From contig CAKRJM010000037.1 of assembly GCA_934351765.1 (NCBI GenBank), forward strand, positions 1-13,287: a stretch of 13,287 bases of DNA, read 5' to 3'. Origin of the DNA: an uncultured Lachnospiraceae bacterium (GTDB lineage Bacteria; Bacillota; Clostridia; Lachnospirales; Lachnospiraceae). Each line of letters starts with the position of its first letter. The first letter of the stretch is position 1. The notes below the pieces were generated by a model, which saw only the letters and a program-made list of their open reading frames with translations, did not search any database and was not told the DNA's origin. The position numbers were made by a program, and so were the translations under genes. Shown here one piece after another: positions 6,986-13,287 of this stretch.

Positions 6986-8446
6986 ATGAAAAAACGGCTG
7001 ATGACAGGGATACTGTTTCTGGGAGTTATGTTCGGAATAGCTGGATGTGGGGAGAAAGAGAAGGAGCCGGTTTCTCTGACCTGGAGTGTGTTTGCGGACT
7101 GTGAGGATTCTTTTCCAAAAGAGTGGCAGGATGGATTTAATGCGCTTTTAAAGGAAAAGGGAATCTGTGCAGAGGTGCAGTTTCAGGCGGTTTCGGTTGA
7201 CTGGCAGGCAGCGGGGGAGGAATCCTTCGGAACCATCTGCAGAAACGGATTTGCCGGGCAGACGAAGCAGAGCGATATTCTTACGGATTTCGGGCGAACA
7301 GAGGATGTGTGGTGTTATCCGGATTATATTCGGAACGGAATCTATGAAGATCTGACTCCGTTTATGGAAACAGCAGACGGGAAGAAACTGAAAGAGGCAT
7401 ATCCAGAGGCCATCTGGGAAACGGTTCGATATGAAAGGAAAATTTATGGGATTCCCAGCTTTGGTGAGCTTACTTTTTCCGAGTATTTTGTGATGAAGAA
7501 AACAATGGCCGAAGCTCTTGGAATTTCGGATAAAACAGAATTACCAAAATCGGAGCTTCTTGCGTTGGCAGAAGTATATTCGGAGAAGAATGGCAGAGTG
7601 TATAAGATTCAGTACGGATCACTGACTGCACCGGAGGGATATGAAGTGATTCCTGGGGCGTCCTGGTTTTTAGCCGGAAAGATGAATGGAAACTATGAAG
7701 TCAGTCTGCGACTGGACAATCCGGCGTATCTTCAGATGTTAAAGGAATATCAGTCGTATCATGAAAAGGGAATATGGGACGGGATCAGCCTTACGGATCC
7801 AAATCTGTTCGGGTACAGCGTCGGAAGTTACAGTGCGGAAACCGCAATGCAGGCTGCTTCGGCAGAAATGGGATTAGATCCGGATCAGTATCAGGTTTTT
7901 CATGTGGAGGATTATCCGCTGTTCCTTTCCGGAAATACAACCGGTATTCACAGATCGTCGGAACATCAGGAGGAAGCTTTTCAGGTTCTGGCGGCGGCTT
8001 TTTCCGATGAGGAGCTTGTAAATTATCTGGTTTACGGAAGAGAGGGAATAGAATATCATCTGGAAAACAGAAAAGCGGTGGTCGATCGGGGAATTACAGA
8101 ATCGGGCGGTGTGACAACAAAAAGCATGAGCAATCATATTTTGTGTCTACCGTCTGAACGAGAGACCGAGCAGAAACGGGAAATCCTGATGGCATATTAT
8201 GATACACTTCCGAAATCCATCTTTCTGGATCGCTGGATCGATACCGCTCCTGTGCAGGAGGAAACTGCAAAACTGCAGAAGGCGTATGGATATGAGGAAT
8301 GGCAGGATGGATTGACGGATGACCTGGAGCGCGATATTCAGGAAGTAAGAGAACGGATTTCCGGCACAGAAACGGAAACAATCCGAAAGCTGCTGGAAAG
8401 TCAGCTGAACGAGCAGGAGGAGACATGGGAAGACGGAAACAAATAA
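6986..8446 (+). CDS. Extracellular solute-binding-protein-like lipoprotein
   Basis: A 486-residue SBP-like lipoprotein. GAGGAGG at 6974-6980 overlaps the TGA of the upstream gene and is five bases from the ATG. Lipobox IAGC, Cys21. It parallels the 5515-6975 protein along its length: EDSFPKEWQDGFNALLKEKG at about 40-59, 'NGIYEDLTPFME...LKEAYPEAIWETV...IYGIPSFG' at about 117-160, and a later 'VNYLVYGREGIEY' block matching 'AEYLAYGQEGREY'. The C-terminus is extended by a charged, probably helical tail (DDLERDIQEVRERI and onward). Its 3' end overlaps the following propeller gene by 22 bases, with that gene's AGGAGG inside this coding sequence, so the two are probably translationally coupled. Confidence 0.9.
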   Translation: MKKRLMTGILFLGVMFGIAGCGEKEKEPVSLTWSVFADCEDSFPKEWQDGFNALLKEKGICAEVQFQAVSVDWQAAGEESFGTICRNGFAGQTKQSDILTDFGRTEDVWCYPDYIRNGIYEDLTPFMETADGKKLKEAYPEAIWETVRYERKIYGIPSFGELTFSEYFVMKKTMAEALGISDKTELPKSELLALAEVYSEKNGRVYKIQYGSLTAPEGYEVIPGASWFLAGKMNGNYEVSLRLDNPAYLQMLKEYQSYHEKGIWDGISLTDPNLFGYSVGSYSAETAMQAASAEMGLDPDQYQVFHVEDYPLFLSGNTTGIHRSSEHQEEAFQVLAAAFSDEELVNYLVYGREGIEYHLENRKAVVDRGITESGGVTTKSMSNHILCLPSERETEQKREILMAYYDTLPKSIFLDRWIDTAPVQEETAKLQKAYGYEEWQDGLTDDLERDIQEVRERISGTETETIRKLLESQLNEQEETWEDGNK

Positions 8447-9576
8447 CAGCAATGATTCTGGCCGCGGTATTCCTGATCAGTGGATGCGGAGGCGCAAAGC
8501 AGACGGTTCGGACATCCGAAAAAACGGAGAAAGATGGAATCCGGTCAAATGGTTTTTCTTGTGTGACCGATTATGGTGTACTGTTCTGTGGAAATACCGA
8601 TATGCTGTACCTGTATGATTATGGTGCAAAGGAAGCGGTGCCGTTCTGTGCCCGTCCCAATTGTCGTCATGATTCACGGGACTGTACGGCAAAGCTGTTT
8701 GAAGATCGGGCAATCCTTCCGGTCCTTTACGAAAACGGGCTGTACTATATGAAGCTGAACGGGAGCGCGGACGCATGGGAATATTGCAGGGCGGATCAGA
8801 ACGGGGAAAACGAGAAAGTGCTGGCAGAGGTATCCTATGATGTGATCAATCCGCTGAATGCCATTTTATATCATGGAAAAGCTTATATGATCGGAGAACG
8901 GGCCACGGTTCAGGAGGATGGCCATTACGATGGGAGCAATGACGTGTTTTCGGTGGATCTGCAGACCGGGGAAACAGAAACGATACTGACGCAGACCTTT
9001 GGAACGGATGGCATTGCATTGATTAATTTCGAGCATGCAGAAAACGGAACAGCATATCTTTATCTGTACGGAAGAAACATAACAGAAGGATTTTCCGACG
9101 GATATTATGCGCTGGACATGGAAACGAAGAGCATTACCCGGCTGGAAAATGAGGAAAACAGTTCTGCCGGTGCCTGGGGAGACGGAAGGATGATATACAG
9201 CCGGATCAATGGCGCGCAGGAGAATGGATTCTGGAGCTATCGGCTGGATAACGGAGAAACGGAAAAGCTGTGTTCCTGCGAAAATCCGGGGCGGGGGCTG
9301 ATGATGAAGGATGGATTTTTACACAGAGTCTGTGATTCCGAATATAAAACCGGACGCTGGCATTTCTATGAATGGGACACCGGGGAAGACCGGGAACTTC
9401 AGAAATCTGATACAGAGGAAGATTTTTTAACAGAGCTTGCCGTTGAGGCAGACGGAGAGGAGCTTCTGATCGGATGGTATGGGGAAGGAGAGGCGGAAGG
9501 GCATTATCTGATCCCTGCGAAAGCATTTATGGACGGATCAAGAGACTTTCAGTTTTTGTGTACGGTGAATCAGTAG
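8425..9576 (+). CDS. Propeller-type lipoprotein with CCHC signature, divergent SBP-coupled type
   Basis: A 383-residue lipoprotein. Signal peptide MGRRKQITAM with lipobox ISGC, Cys21, and AGGAGG at 8415-8420 within the end of the upstream gene. The signature is C75-x4-C80-x-H82-x4-C87 with Pro-Asn before the second cysteine. Repeats such as 'VFSVDLQTGETETIL', 'YYALDMETKSITRLE' and 'FWSYRLDNGETEKLC' support a propeller. It is the most divergent member of its family here: the C-terminal EDYLAGKxNW motif is replaced by 'AKAFMDGSRDFQFLC'. Like 2475-3608 it overlaps an upstream SBP-like gene and has the short H-x4-C spacing, so the two probably form a subfamily with a common job. Function unknown. 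Confidence 0.9.
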   Translation: MGRRKQITAMILAAVFLISGCGGAKQTVRTSEKTEKDGIRSNGFSCVTDYGVLFCGNTDMLYLYDYGAKEAVPFCARPNCRHDSRDCTAKLFEDRAILPVLYENGLYYMKLNGSADAWEYCRADQNGENEKVLAEVSYDVINPLNAILYHGKAYMIGERATVQEDGHYDGSNDVFSVDLQTGETETILTQTFGTDGIALINFEHAENGTAYLYLYGRNITEGFSDGYYALDMETKSITRLENEENSSAGAWGDGRMIYSRINGAQENGFWSYRLDNGETEKLCSCENPGRGLMMKDGFLHRVCDSEYKTGRWHFYEWDTGEDRELQKSDTEEDFLTELAVEADGEELLIGWYGEGEAEGHYLIPAKAFMDGSRDFQFLCTVNQ

Positions 9577-9642
9577 GTGCTGGGATTGGAAGAGGGAAAG
9601 AGTCAGTAAAGATCGGCCTGAGAATGACAGGGGAGGAATTGC

Positions 9643-10791
9643 ATGAAGAAACGTCTATGGATTTTATTGTACGGTTTATTGGCCTTTTTGCTCGCGGCGG
9701 GAGGCTGCGGGAAAACGGATAAGTCAAAAAATGGCAGTGCGGCAGACGGGATTGAGTCGATAAAATGGGATAACTGGACATATTTTGATGAAGGGATTGT
9801 ATATTCCAATCCAATGACCAGACGGGCAGAATATTATGACTATGAAACGAAGCATTATATGCCGCTTTGTGTAAGGGCAAACTGTCGTCATCTGCCAAAT
9901 GATGAAAACTGTATGGCAGTTCGACTGACAATGAATTCAATGGTTGGAAAAAGCGGGGATTCATGGCTGTACCTGGCCGACAATGGTGTGGGGAGATCCT
10001 TTATGCAGTGTGATCTGGATGGGGCAAATGAAAAAGAAGTAGTGGAATTTGATCATTTGATTGAAAATCGTGGCTGTATTTTTACAGATGATTCCATTAT
10101 CGTGGCAACATGGGAAGTGGAAATGGATGAAGAGGGTGAAGACTGTGTTTATGTATGCGGAATCTATCGGATCAAGATTAAAACCGGTGAAGTGGAGACC
10201 ATATGCCCGGCAACAAAAGAAAAAATTCCCAGATATCTTCTTGCCGGGGTATATGAAAACAAACTGGTTTATCGGGAGTGGACAGAGGCAGGAATGACAA
10301 TCCGAATGGTTGATATGGAAAACGGTGAAGAATCAAAGCCGTTGGGTGATCGGGAAATTGGCTGGAATGACTGCATTGTAGCCGGGGAAGAACTGATTTG
10401 TACAGAACAACTGGAGAATCATAATGAAATCCTGTCCCATGCGCTGGTCGTTAATTTAAAAACCGGAGAAATCAGGCAGATCATGGATTTTGGACAGGTC
10501 GATGTAGGACCGAAGATTTACTGGGGAGAGAAGGAAAAATTCCTTCGAGTCACAAAAAAAGAAGGGGGAAAAAGCTATGCGATAACGTATCGCTATCAGG
10601 AGGAAACCGGCTGTCAGTTTCTGCGAGAGGGATTGTGGTGTGAGGAACTGGAGGTTCTTTCCGTAAAGGACGGTACGGTGATCGGAAGAGTCGGGGATAT
10701 AGGAGATGAGACACTGATGTTTGATATGGCAACGATCAGTCTGGAGGATTATCTGGCTGGGAAGAGTAACTGGGAGATGTTGGAATATTAG
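9643..10791 (+). CDS. Propeller-type lipoprotein with CCHC signature
   Basis: A 382-residue protein. GGGAGG at 9631-9636 lies six bases before the ATG. The signal peptide ends AAGGC with Cys22. The lipobox is less canonical than in its neighbours, with Ala in place of the usual Leu at -3, but lipidation is still likely. The signature is C76-x4-C81-x-H83-x6-C90 after 'EYYDYETKHYMPLC'. Propeller-like units include 'SFMQCDLDGANEKEVVEF', 'IYRIKIKTGEVETICP' and 'ALVVNLKTGEIRQI'. The YREW and KIYWGE motifs are shared with 1-942 and 3625-4740. The C-terminus is EDYLAGKSNWEMLEY. It is separated from the gene upstream by 66 bases with no clear terminator. Function unknown. Confidence 0.9.
   Translation: MKKRLWILLYGLLAFLLAAGGCGKTDKSKNGSAADGIESIKWDNWTYFDEGIVYSNPMTRRAEYYDYETKHYMPLCVRANCRHLPNDENCMAVRLTMNSMVGKSGDSWLYLADNGVGRSFMQCDLDGANEKEVVEFDHLIENRGCIFTDDSIIVATWEVEMDEEGEDCVYVCGIYRIKIKTGEVETICPATKEKIPRYLLAGVYENKLVYREWTEAGMTIRMVDMENGEESKPLGDREIGWNDCIVAGEELICTEQLENHNEILSHALVVNLKTGEIRQIMDFGQVDVGPKIYWGEKEKFLRVTKKEGGKSYAITYRYQEETGCQFLREGLWCEELEVLSVKDGTVIGRVGDIGDETLMFDMATISLEDYLAGKSNWEMLEY
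10726..10773 (+). repeat. 48-bp near-identical 3'-end block (pair with 11973-12020)
   Basis: This block encodes MATISLEDYLAGKSNW and differs from 11973-12020 at a single base (10756, Ala versus Thr codon). The rest of the two genes is clearly more diverged, so this stretch is either under strong constraint or was recently exchanged. Confidence 0.85.
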
Positions 10792-10901
10792 AAGCAAGTG
10801 AATTTGTATGCGGAAAAGTTATTCGGAAAATCATGACCGGTTAAAAATAATATCTGGGATTGGAAATCGACTAAGTGCTGAAAAATAGAAAAGGGTGCTG
10901 T

Positions 10902-12038
10902 ATGAAAAAATATTGGAGAACAGGTCTTTTGGGTGTAGCGGCAGCTCTGATTGCTTTAAGTGGATGCGGGGAAAAGACATCGGTATCGGAAAGCAGGGAA
11001 CGGGATTCCTGGGGGTTTTTGAACTGGACATTTACAGCAGATGGTGTTCTTTACCGCAATCCGAATCCGCCGCAGAATGGAAAGGCGGAATATTATGATG
11101 CCCTGTCGCAAAGTTATTTTCCCCTGTGCGGCAGAGCAAATTGTCTCCATAAGGATGATACCTGCAGTGCAGTTCATCTGAATAAGGCGGAGCTTCTGGG
11201 GCAGTGCGGGGATCGCTGGTATTATCTGATGAACGAGGAGGATGGCAGCCTGGCGTTTTACAGCTGCGGTATGGATGGAAGCGGAGAAAAGAGGGAAGGG
11301 GATTTCCCTCATAATAATTATGGTTCAGTCGGAACGCGGGCGCTGTACACAGATCATTCTTGTGTATATACAGCGGAGGATGTGGATCTGGGAACGGAGC
11401 AGCCGGTGGGGGAATGGTATTCGGAGCACTGGAACAGCGGGATTTATCAGTATCAGTTTGATACGAAGACAGAACAGGTACTCGTTCCGGCAGAAGTGGA
11501 TGTTCATATGGAACTGATTGGAAAATATGAAGACAAATTGTTGTATCGGCAGTCAGATGAGAATTCCAGTGTGATGGGAATGCTGGATCTGGGAACAAAG
11601 GAGATCAGTCATCCCATGGGTAAGCGGTTCCTGACACCGGTAAACAGTTTCCATGACGGGCTTTTGGCAGGCAATCTTCTGGAAAATGATACACGAAGCA
11701 TCGTGGAGTTTAATCTGGAAACAGGAGAAGTGAATGAAATCCGGACAGGATTGGAGCAGGGCGCGAGGCTGTACTGGAGCCGTGATCTGAAGCTGATCAC
11801 AGAAGCGGAAAAATCGGACAGTGGGATCAAATATCGAACATATCAGTATGGCGCGGATGGAAAGCAAAAACTGATCCGGGAGGATGAAGAGGGAAATTGT
11901 CTGGAGGTTATGGCAGTAAACAATGGTATGATTTATGGCGAACTGGACTTGGATGGAGAAACGGTATTCAAAATGGCAACGATCAGTCTGGAGGATTATC
12001 TGACTGGGAAGAGTAACTGGACGGTGCTGGAGTATTAA
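10902..12038 (+). CDS. Propeller-type lipoprotein with CCHC signature
   Basis: A 378-residue lipoprotein. A GTG at 10875 is in frame, but the ATG at 10902 gives the family-typical MKK start and a proper signal peptide with lipobox LSGC, Cys22. The ribosome site is modest (AAGGG at 10891-10895), weaker than at the other genes. The signature is C76-x4-C81-x-H83-x4-C88, with Leu instead of Arg between the second cysteine and the histidine. Units such as 'AFYSCGMDGSGEKREGDFP', 'IYQYQFDTKTEQVLVP' and 'IVEFNLETGEVNEI' fit a propeller. The C-terminus is EDYLTGKSNWTVLEY. The gene has the longest upstream gap in the lipoprotein array (110 bases), so it could have its own promoter, though none is obvious. 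Seventy-seven bases of it (11664-11740) recur exactly at the window's end. Confidence 0.9.
   Translation: MKKYWRTGLLGVAAALIALSGCGEKTSVSESRERDSWGFLNWTFTADGVLYRNPNPPQNGKAEYYDALSQSYFPLCGRANCLHKDDTCSAVHLNKAELLGQCGDRWYYLMNEEDGSLAFYSCGMDGSGEKREGDFPHNNYGSVGTRALYTDHSCVYTAEDVDLGTEQPVGEWYSEHWNSGIYQYQFDTKTEQVLVPAEVDVHMELIGKYEDKLLYRQSDENSSVMGMLDLGTKEISHPMGKRFLTPVNSFHDGLLAGNLLENDTRSIVEFNLETGEVNEIRTGLEQGARLYWSRDLKLITEAEKSDSGIKYRTYQYGADGKQKLIREDEEGNCLEVMAVNNGMIYGELDLDGETVFKMATISLEDYLTGKSNWTVLEY
11664..11740 (+). repeat. 77-bp repeat, internal copy (pair with 13211-13287)
   Basis: This internal segment of the propeller gene 10902-12038 is identical to the last 77 bases of the window, 1547 bases away. The match starts abruptly (T at 11663 against A at 13210) and runs to the last base of the window. 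Confidence 0.95.
11973..12020 (+). repeat. 48-bp near-identical 3'-end block (pair with 10726-10773)
   Basis: Second copy of the 3'-end block, encoding MATISLEDYLTGKSNW, with one base difference from 10726-10773. The corresponding part of 1-942 is also similar at the DNA level. Confidence 0.85.
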
Positions 12039-12050
12039 AAATTTCCAGTC

Positions 12051-12203
12051 GTGGACAACTACAAGTACTTCTTACACGAAGAATTCACCAAGCCGTGGCT
12101 GGGTACAGGTTGCTGTTGTGTGGAACAATTCATACAATCGAAAGAGGGCCGTCAGGTGTGCGCTCAGAAAAGAATTTTGGAAGCGGAGAGGAAAGGAGGA
12201 ATC
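12051..12203 (+). other. Leader region of uncertain coding status before the small membrane genes
   Basis: This stretch has no stop codon in the frame that continues into the gene at 12204. It could be read from a GTG at 12051 as DNYKYFLHEEFTKPWLG and so on. I do not call it part of that gene: no ribosome site precedes the GTG, whereas a strong AAAGGAGG precedes the ATG at 12204. Several codons end in C (GAC AAC TAC, TAC TTC), unlike the neighbouring lipoprotein genes, so it may be a remnant of another gene. A small inverted repeat (CTTC...GAAG) lies near 12070. No clear promoter or terminator is seen. Confidence 0.35.
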
Positions 12204-12668
12204 ATGAAAAAATTAGGTTTTTATCTATTGAAGTACATAACTTGCTTTCTGGTGATCATATTGATTTATGGAATTGCACAGTGGTTCCTCTATCCCGTAA
12301 AAGAAAGCAGAGCGGACGCCTATGCAGAGAAGATCGGAACAATCTGTAAAAAGGCAGAGACGGACGGTTCCCTGATTTATCTGTGTGAGACCGGAGACGG
12401 AAAACAGGTGGTGGTATTAGCGGAAAACCTGTGGTTTCCGAACCGTTACCGGAAATACGAGGTTACCGAGAAAAAGCGTCTGGATATAAACAGCCGGAAA
12501 GAATATTATCAGGTGTTCCGGGATGAAGCCGGGATTCACGTCGGTGAAGTGACAAACGTAAGTGGCAAAAATAGTTCATCGGTCTTGTTTGGTATGCTGA
12601 TCATGCCGCTGTTTGTTGTTGCGATCGCAGAGAACATCAGAAAACGGATTAAAAGAAAGAATGGCTGA
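12204..12668 (+). CDS. Small membrane protein of unknown function (154 aa)
   Basis: A 154-residue protein. The ATG at 12204 is chosen for the strong AAAGGAGG at 12192-12199 and because the product then begins with a membrane segment (about residues 7-28, FYLLKYITCFLVIILIYGIA). A polar middle part (about 30-125) contains 'GSLIYLCETGDGKQVVVLAE' and 'YYQVFRDEAGIHVGEV'. A second membrane segment (about 128-147) is followed by a strongly basic tail (RKRIKRKN). The middle part is probably an extracytoplasmic domain between two membrane anchors. It has no lipobox and no similarity by eye to the lipoprotein families. It lies 165 bases after the last propeller gene, with two more tiny membrane-protein genes behind it. 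No family recognised. Confidence 0.8.
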   Translation: MKKLGFYLLKYITCFLVIILIYGIAQWFLYPVKESRADAYAEKIGTICKKAETDGSLIYLCETGDGKQVVVLAENLWFPNRYRKYEVTEKKRLDINSRKEYYQVFRDEAGIHVGEVTNVSGKNSSSVLFGMLIMPLFVVAIAENIRKRIKRKNG

Positions 12669-12742
12669 GCCCAACATCAAGAGTTACTAAGAATTCGGCT
12701 GCCATACAGGAAGTACAGTGAGAACAGGAAGGAGGAATTATA

Positions 12743-12859
12743 ATGACGGTATTTTGGAACGGATTCTGGACAATTATCCCCGTTTTAAGCGGACTGCTGA
12801 AGGTGGTAACCTGCGGGTTGGTAATTGCGGCGTGTATTAAATATCTCAGGGCGAAGTAA
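12743..12859 (+). CDS. 38-residue single-span membrane microprotein
   Basis: A short reading frame beginning MTVFWNGFWTIIPVL and ending KYLRAK, preceded by an excellent GGAGG at 12731-12735. One hydrophobic segment covers about residues 9-32, with a basic C-terminus, so it is probably a one-pass membrane peptide. The good ribosome site and its place between two other small membrane-protein genes support expression. Its role is unknown. A small toxin or a small subunit/regulator of a membrane complex would be possible, but nothing decides between them. Confidence 0.65.
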   Translation: MTVFWNGFWTIIPVLSGLLKVVTCGLVIAACIKYLRAK

Positions 12860-12877
12860 TCTGCGGAGGTGGTCAAG

Positions 12878-13039
12878 ATGATTCTGCTTTTGCTTCTTGG
12901 CGGCCTGCTGGTCTGGCCGATGATCGCATGGCTGTTAGAAAAAGTAAAGTCCGGGGAATCCCTGCTGGTGCCGGTCGCATATTTGACTATCTATACAGAA
13001 CTGCTGCTGGTATATTGGCTGGTTATGATGCAGAAGTAG
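12878..13039 (+). CDS. 53-residue two-span membrane microprotein
   Basis: A short reading frame beginning MILLLLLGGLLVWPM and ending at TAG 13037-13039, with GGAGG at 12865-12869 eight bases before the ATG. Two hydrophobic segments (about residues 2-20 and 29-50) are separated by a short charged loop, LEKVKSGES, giving a predicted hairpin in the membrane. It follows the 38-residue gene by 18 bases, consistent with one transcript. No homolog is recognised. Confidence 0.65.
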   Translation: MILLLLLGGLLVWPMIAWLLEKVKSGESLLVPVAYLTIYTELLLVYWLVMMQK

Positions 13040-13057
13040 GGGCAGCAGAGAATAAAC

Positions 13058-13210
13058 AATAAAAAGAGATCTTGCCGAGCCCAGTCCCACCCATGCCCGC
13101 AGGCGGCACATACTCTAGTTGCCGCTGCCGGTCATGGGAAGTGGAGCCTGGAACCGGAAGAGGGCTCTCGAAAGCTTGAGATTGTCCTTATGAGAAACTA
13201 TGATAGTCAA
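13058..13210. ncRNA. Candidate structured non-coding element
   Basis: This GC-richer stretch after the last small gene can fold strongly. An outer stem pairs GAGCCC (13077-13082) with GGGCTC (13162-13167). Inside it, 13090-13108 pairs with 13120-13138 over 17 base pairs with two bulges and one mismatch, around an 11-base loop. A short hairpin (13167-13180) follows, and the region ends with the palindrome ACTATGATAGT and TCAA. The strand is undecided. On the minus strand there is a weak promoter-like pair (TTGACT, 18-base gap, GACAAT; 13210 down to 13181) and a five-T run at 13061-13065 beyond the stem. On the plus strand the arrangement resembles the right end of an IS200/IS605-type element with its end-derived RNA. 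No known RNA family is identified. Confidence 0.35.
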
Positions 13211-13287
13211 TTGGCAGGCAATCTTCTGGAAAATGATACACGAAGCATCGTGGAGTTTAATCTGGAAACAGGAGAAGTGAATGAAAT
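13211..13287 (+). pseudogene. Terminal fragment identical to part of the 10902-12038 propeller gene
   Basis: The last 77 bases repeat 11664-11740 exactly and continue off the window. The coding frame is kept, and an ATG at 13190 in that frame would add seven residues (MRNYDSQ) in front of LAGNLLENDTRSIVEF, but no convincing ribosome site precedes it. It could be the start of a 1547-base tandem duplication or a gene fragment left by recombination. It could also be an assembly-graph overlap: 77 is a common final k-mer length in short-read assembly, and the match begins abruptly. A functional gene is unlikely, because the signal peptide and the N-terminal half are absent. Confidence 0.55.

Noticed and set aside
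10875..10901. GTG at 10875 as start of the last propeller gene
   Set aside because: It adds nine residues in front of a standard MKK signal peptide and has no ribosome site; 10902 is the better start.
13145..13168. Group II intron domain V-like hairpin (GAGCC...GGGCTC)
   Set aside because: It is about 24 bases instead of the roughly 34 expected, lacks the conserved internal pattern, and no reverse transcriptase or intron 5' end is present. The same bases also pair in the larger fold.
13075..13170. Signal recognition particle RNA or 6S RNA, suggested by the paired GC-rich arms and a GGAA sequence
   Set aside because: The diagnostic SRP apical motif is absent and the pattern of internal loops does not fit either RNA.

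Overview
The window is a dense, single-strand (+) array of paralogous lipoprotein genes. It looks like a Gram-positive anaerobe of the Clostridia, most likely a gut Lachnospiraceae-type organism. Reasons: strong AGGAGG-type ribosome sites, moderate GC content, N-termini that are almost all MKK followed by a hydrophobic stretch and a lipobox ending in Gly-Cys, and similarity by eye to orphan lipoprotein families typical of that group. No tRNA, rRNA, CRISPR array or intact transposase gene is visible, and no minus-strand gene is convincing.

Layout. Positions 1-942 hold the 3' part of a propeller-type lipoprotein gene. It is followed by a solute-binding-protein-like (SBP-like) lipoprotein (1009-2478), two propeller-type lipoproteins (2475-3608 and 3625-4740), an unrelated 227-residue lipoprotein (4807-5490), two SBP-like lipoproteins (5515-6975 and 6986-8446), and three more propeller-type lipoproteins (8425-9576, 9643-10791, 10902-12038). 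After these come three small membrane-protein genes (12204-12668, 12743-12859, 12878-13039). The last 250 bases contain a strongly structured non-coding stretch and then an exact copy of 77 bases from inside the 10902-12038 gene.

Two families dominate. The propeller-type proteins (about 370-385 residues) share an N-terminal C-x4-C-x-H-x(4 or 6)-C signature, repeated short strand/turn units of the 'Y-x-x-D-x-x-T-G-E' kind, and in most copies a C-terminal motif close to EDYLAGKxNW. The SBP-like proteins (about 486-489 residues) resemble bacterial extracellular solute-binding proteins, but no permease or ATPase gene lies with them here. In two places an SBP-like gene overlaps the start of a propeller gene (4 nt at 2475, 22 nt at 8425), which suggests the two products are made together and may act as a pair on the cell surface. 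The ligand and biological role cannot be read from the sequence.

The array shows signs of recent internal recombination. A 108-base perfect repeat (910-1017 and 4708-4815) covers the end of a propeller gene, the intergenic region and the start of the next gene. The signal peptides stay alike to just past the lipobox cysteine, and then two unrelated mature proteins follow. Further near-identical blocks lie in the propeller 3' ends. The whole looks like a diversifying surface-lipoprotein array in which mature domains are exchanged behind constant expression and export signals.
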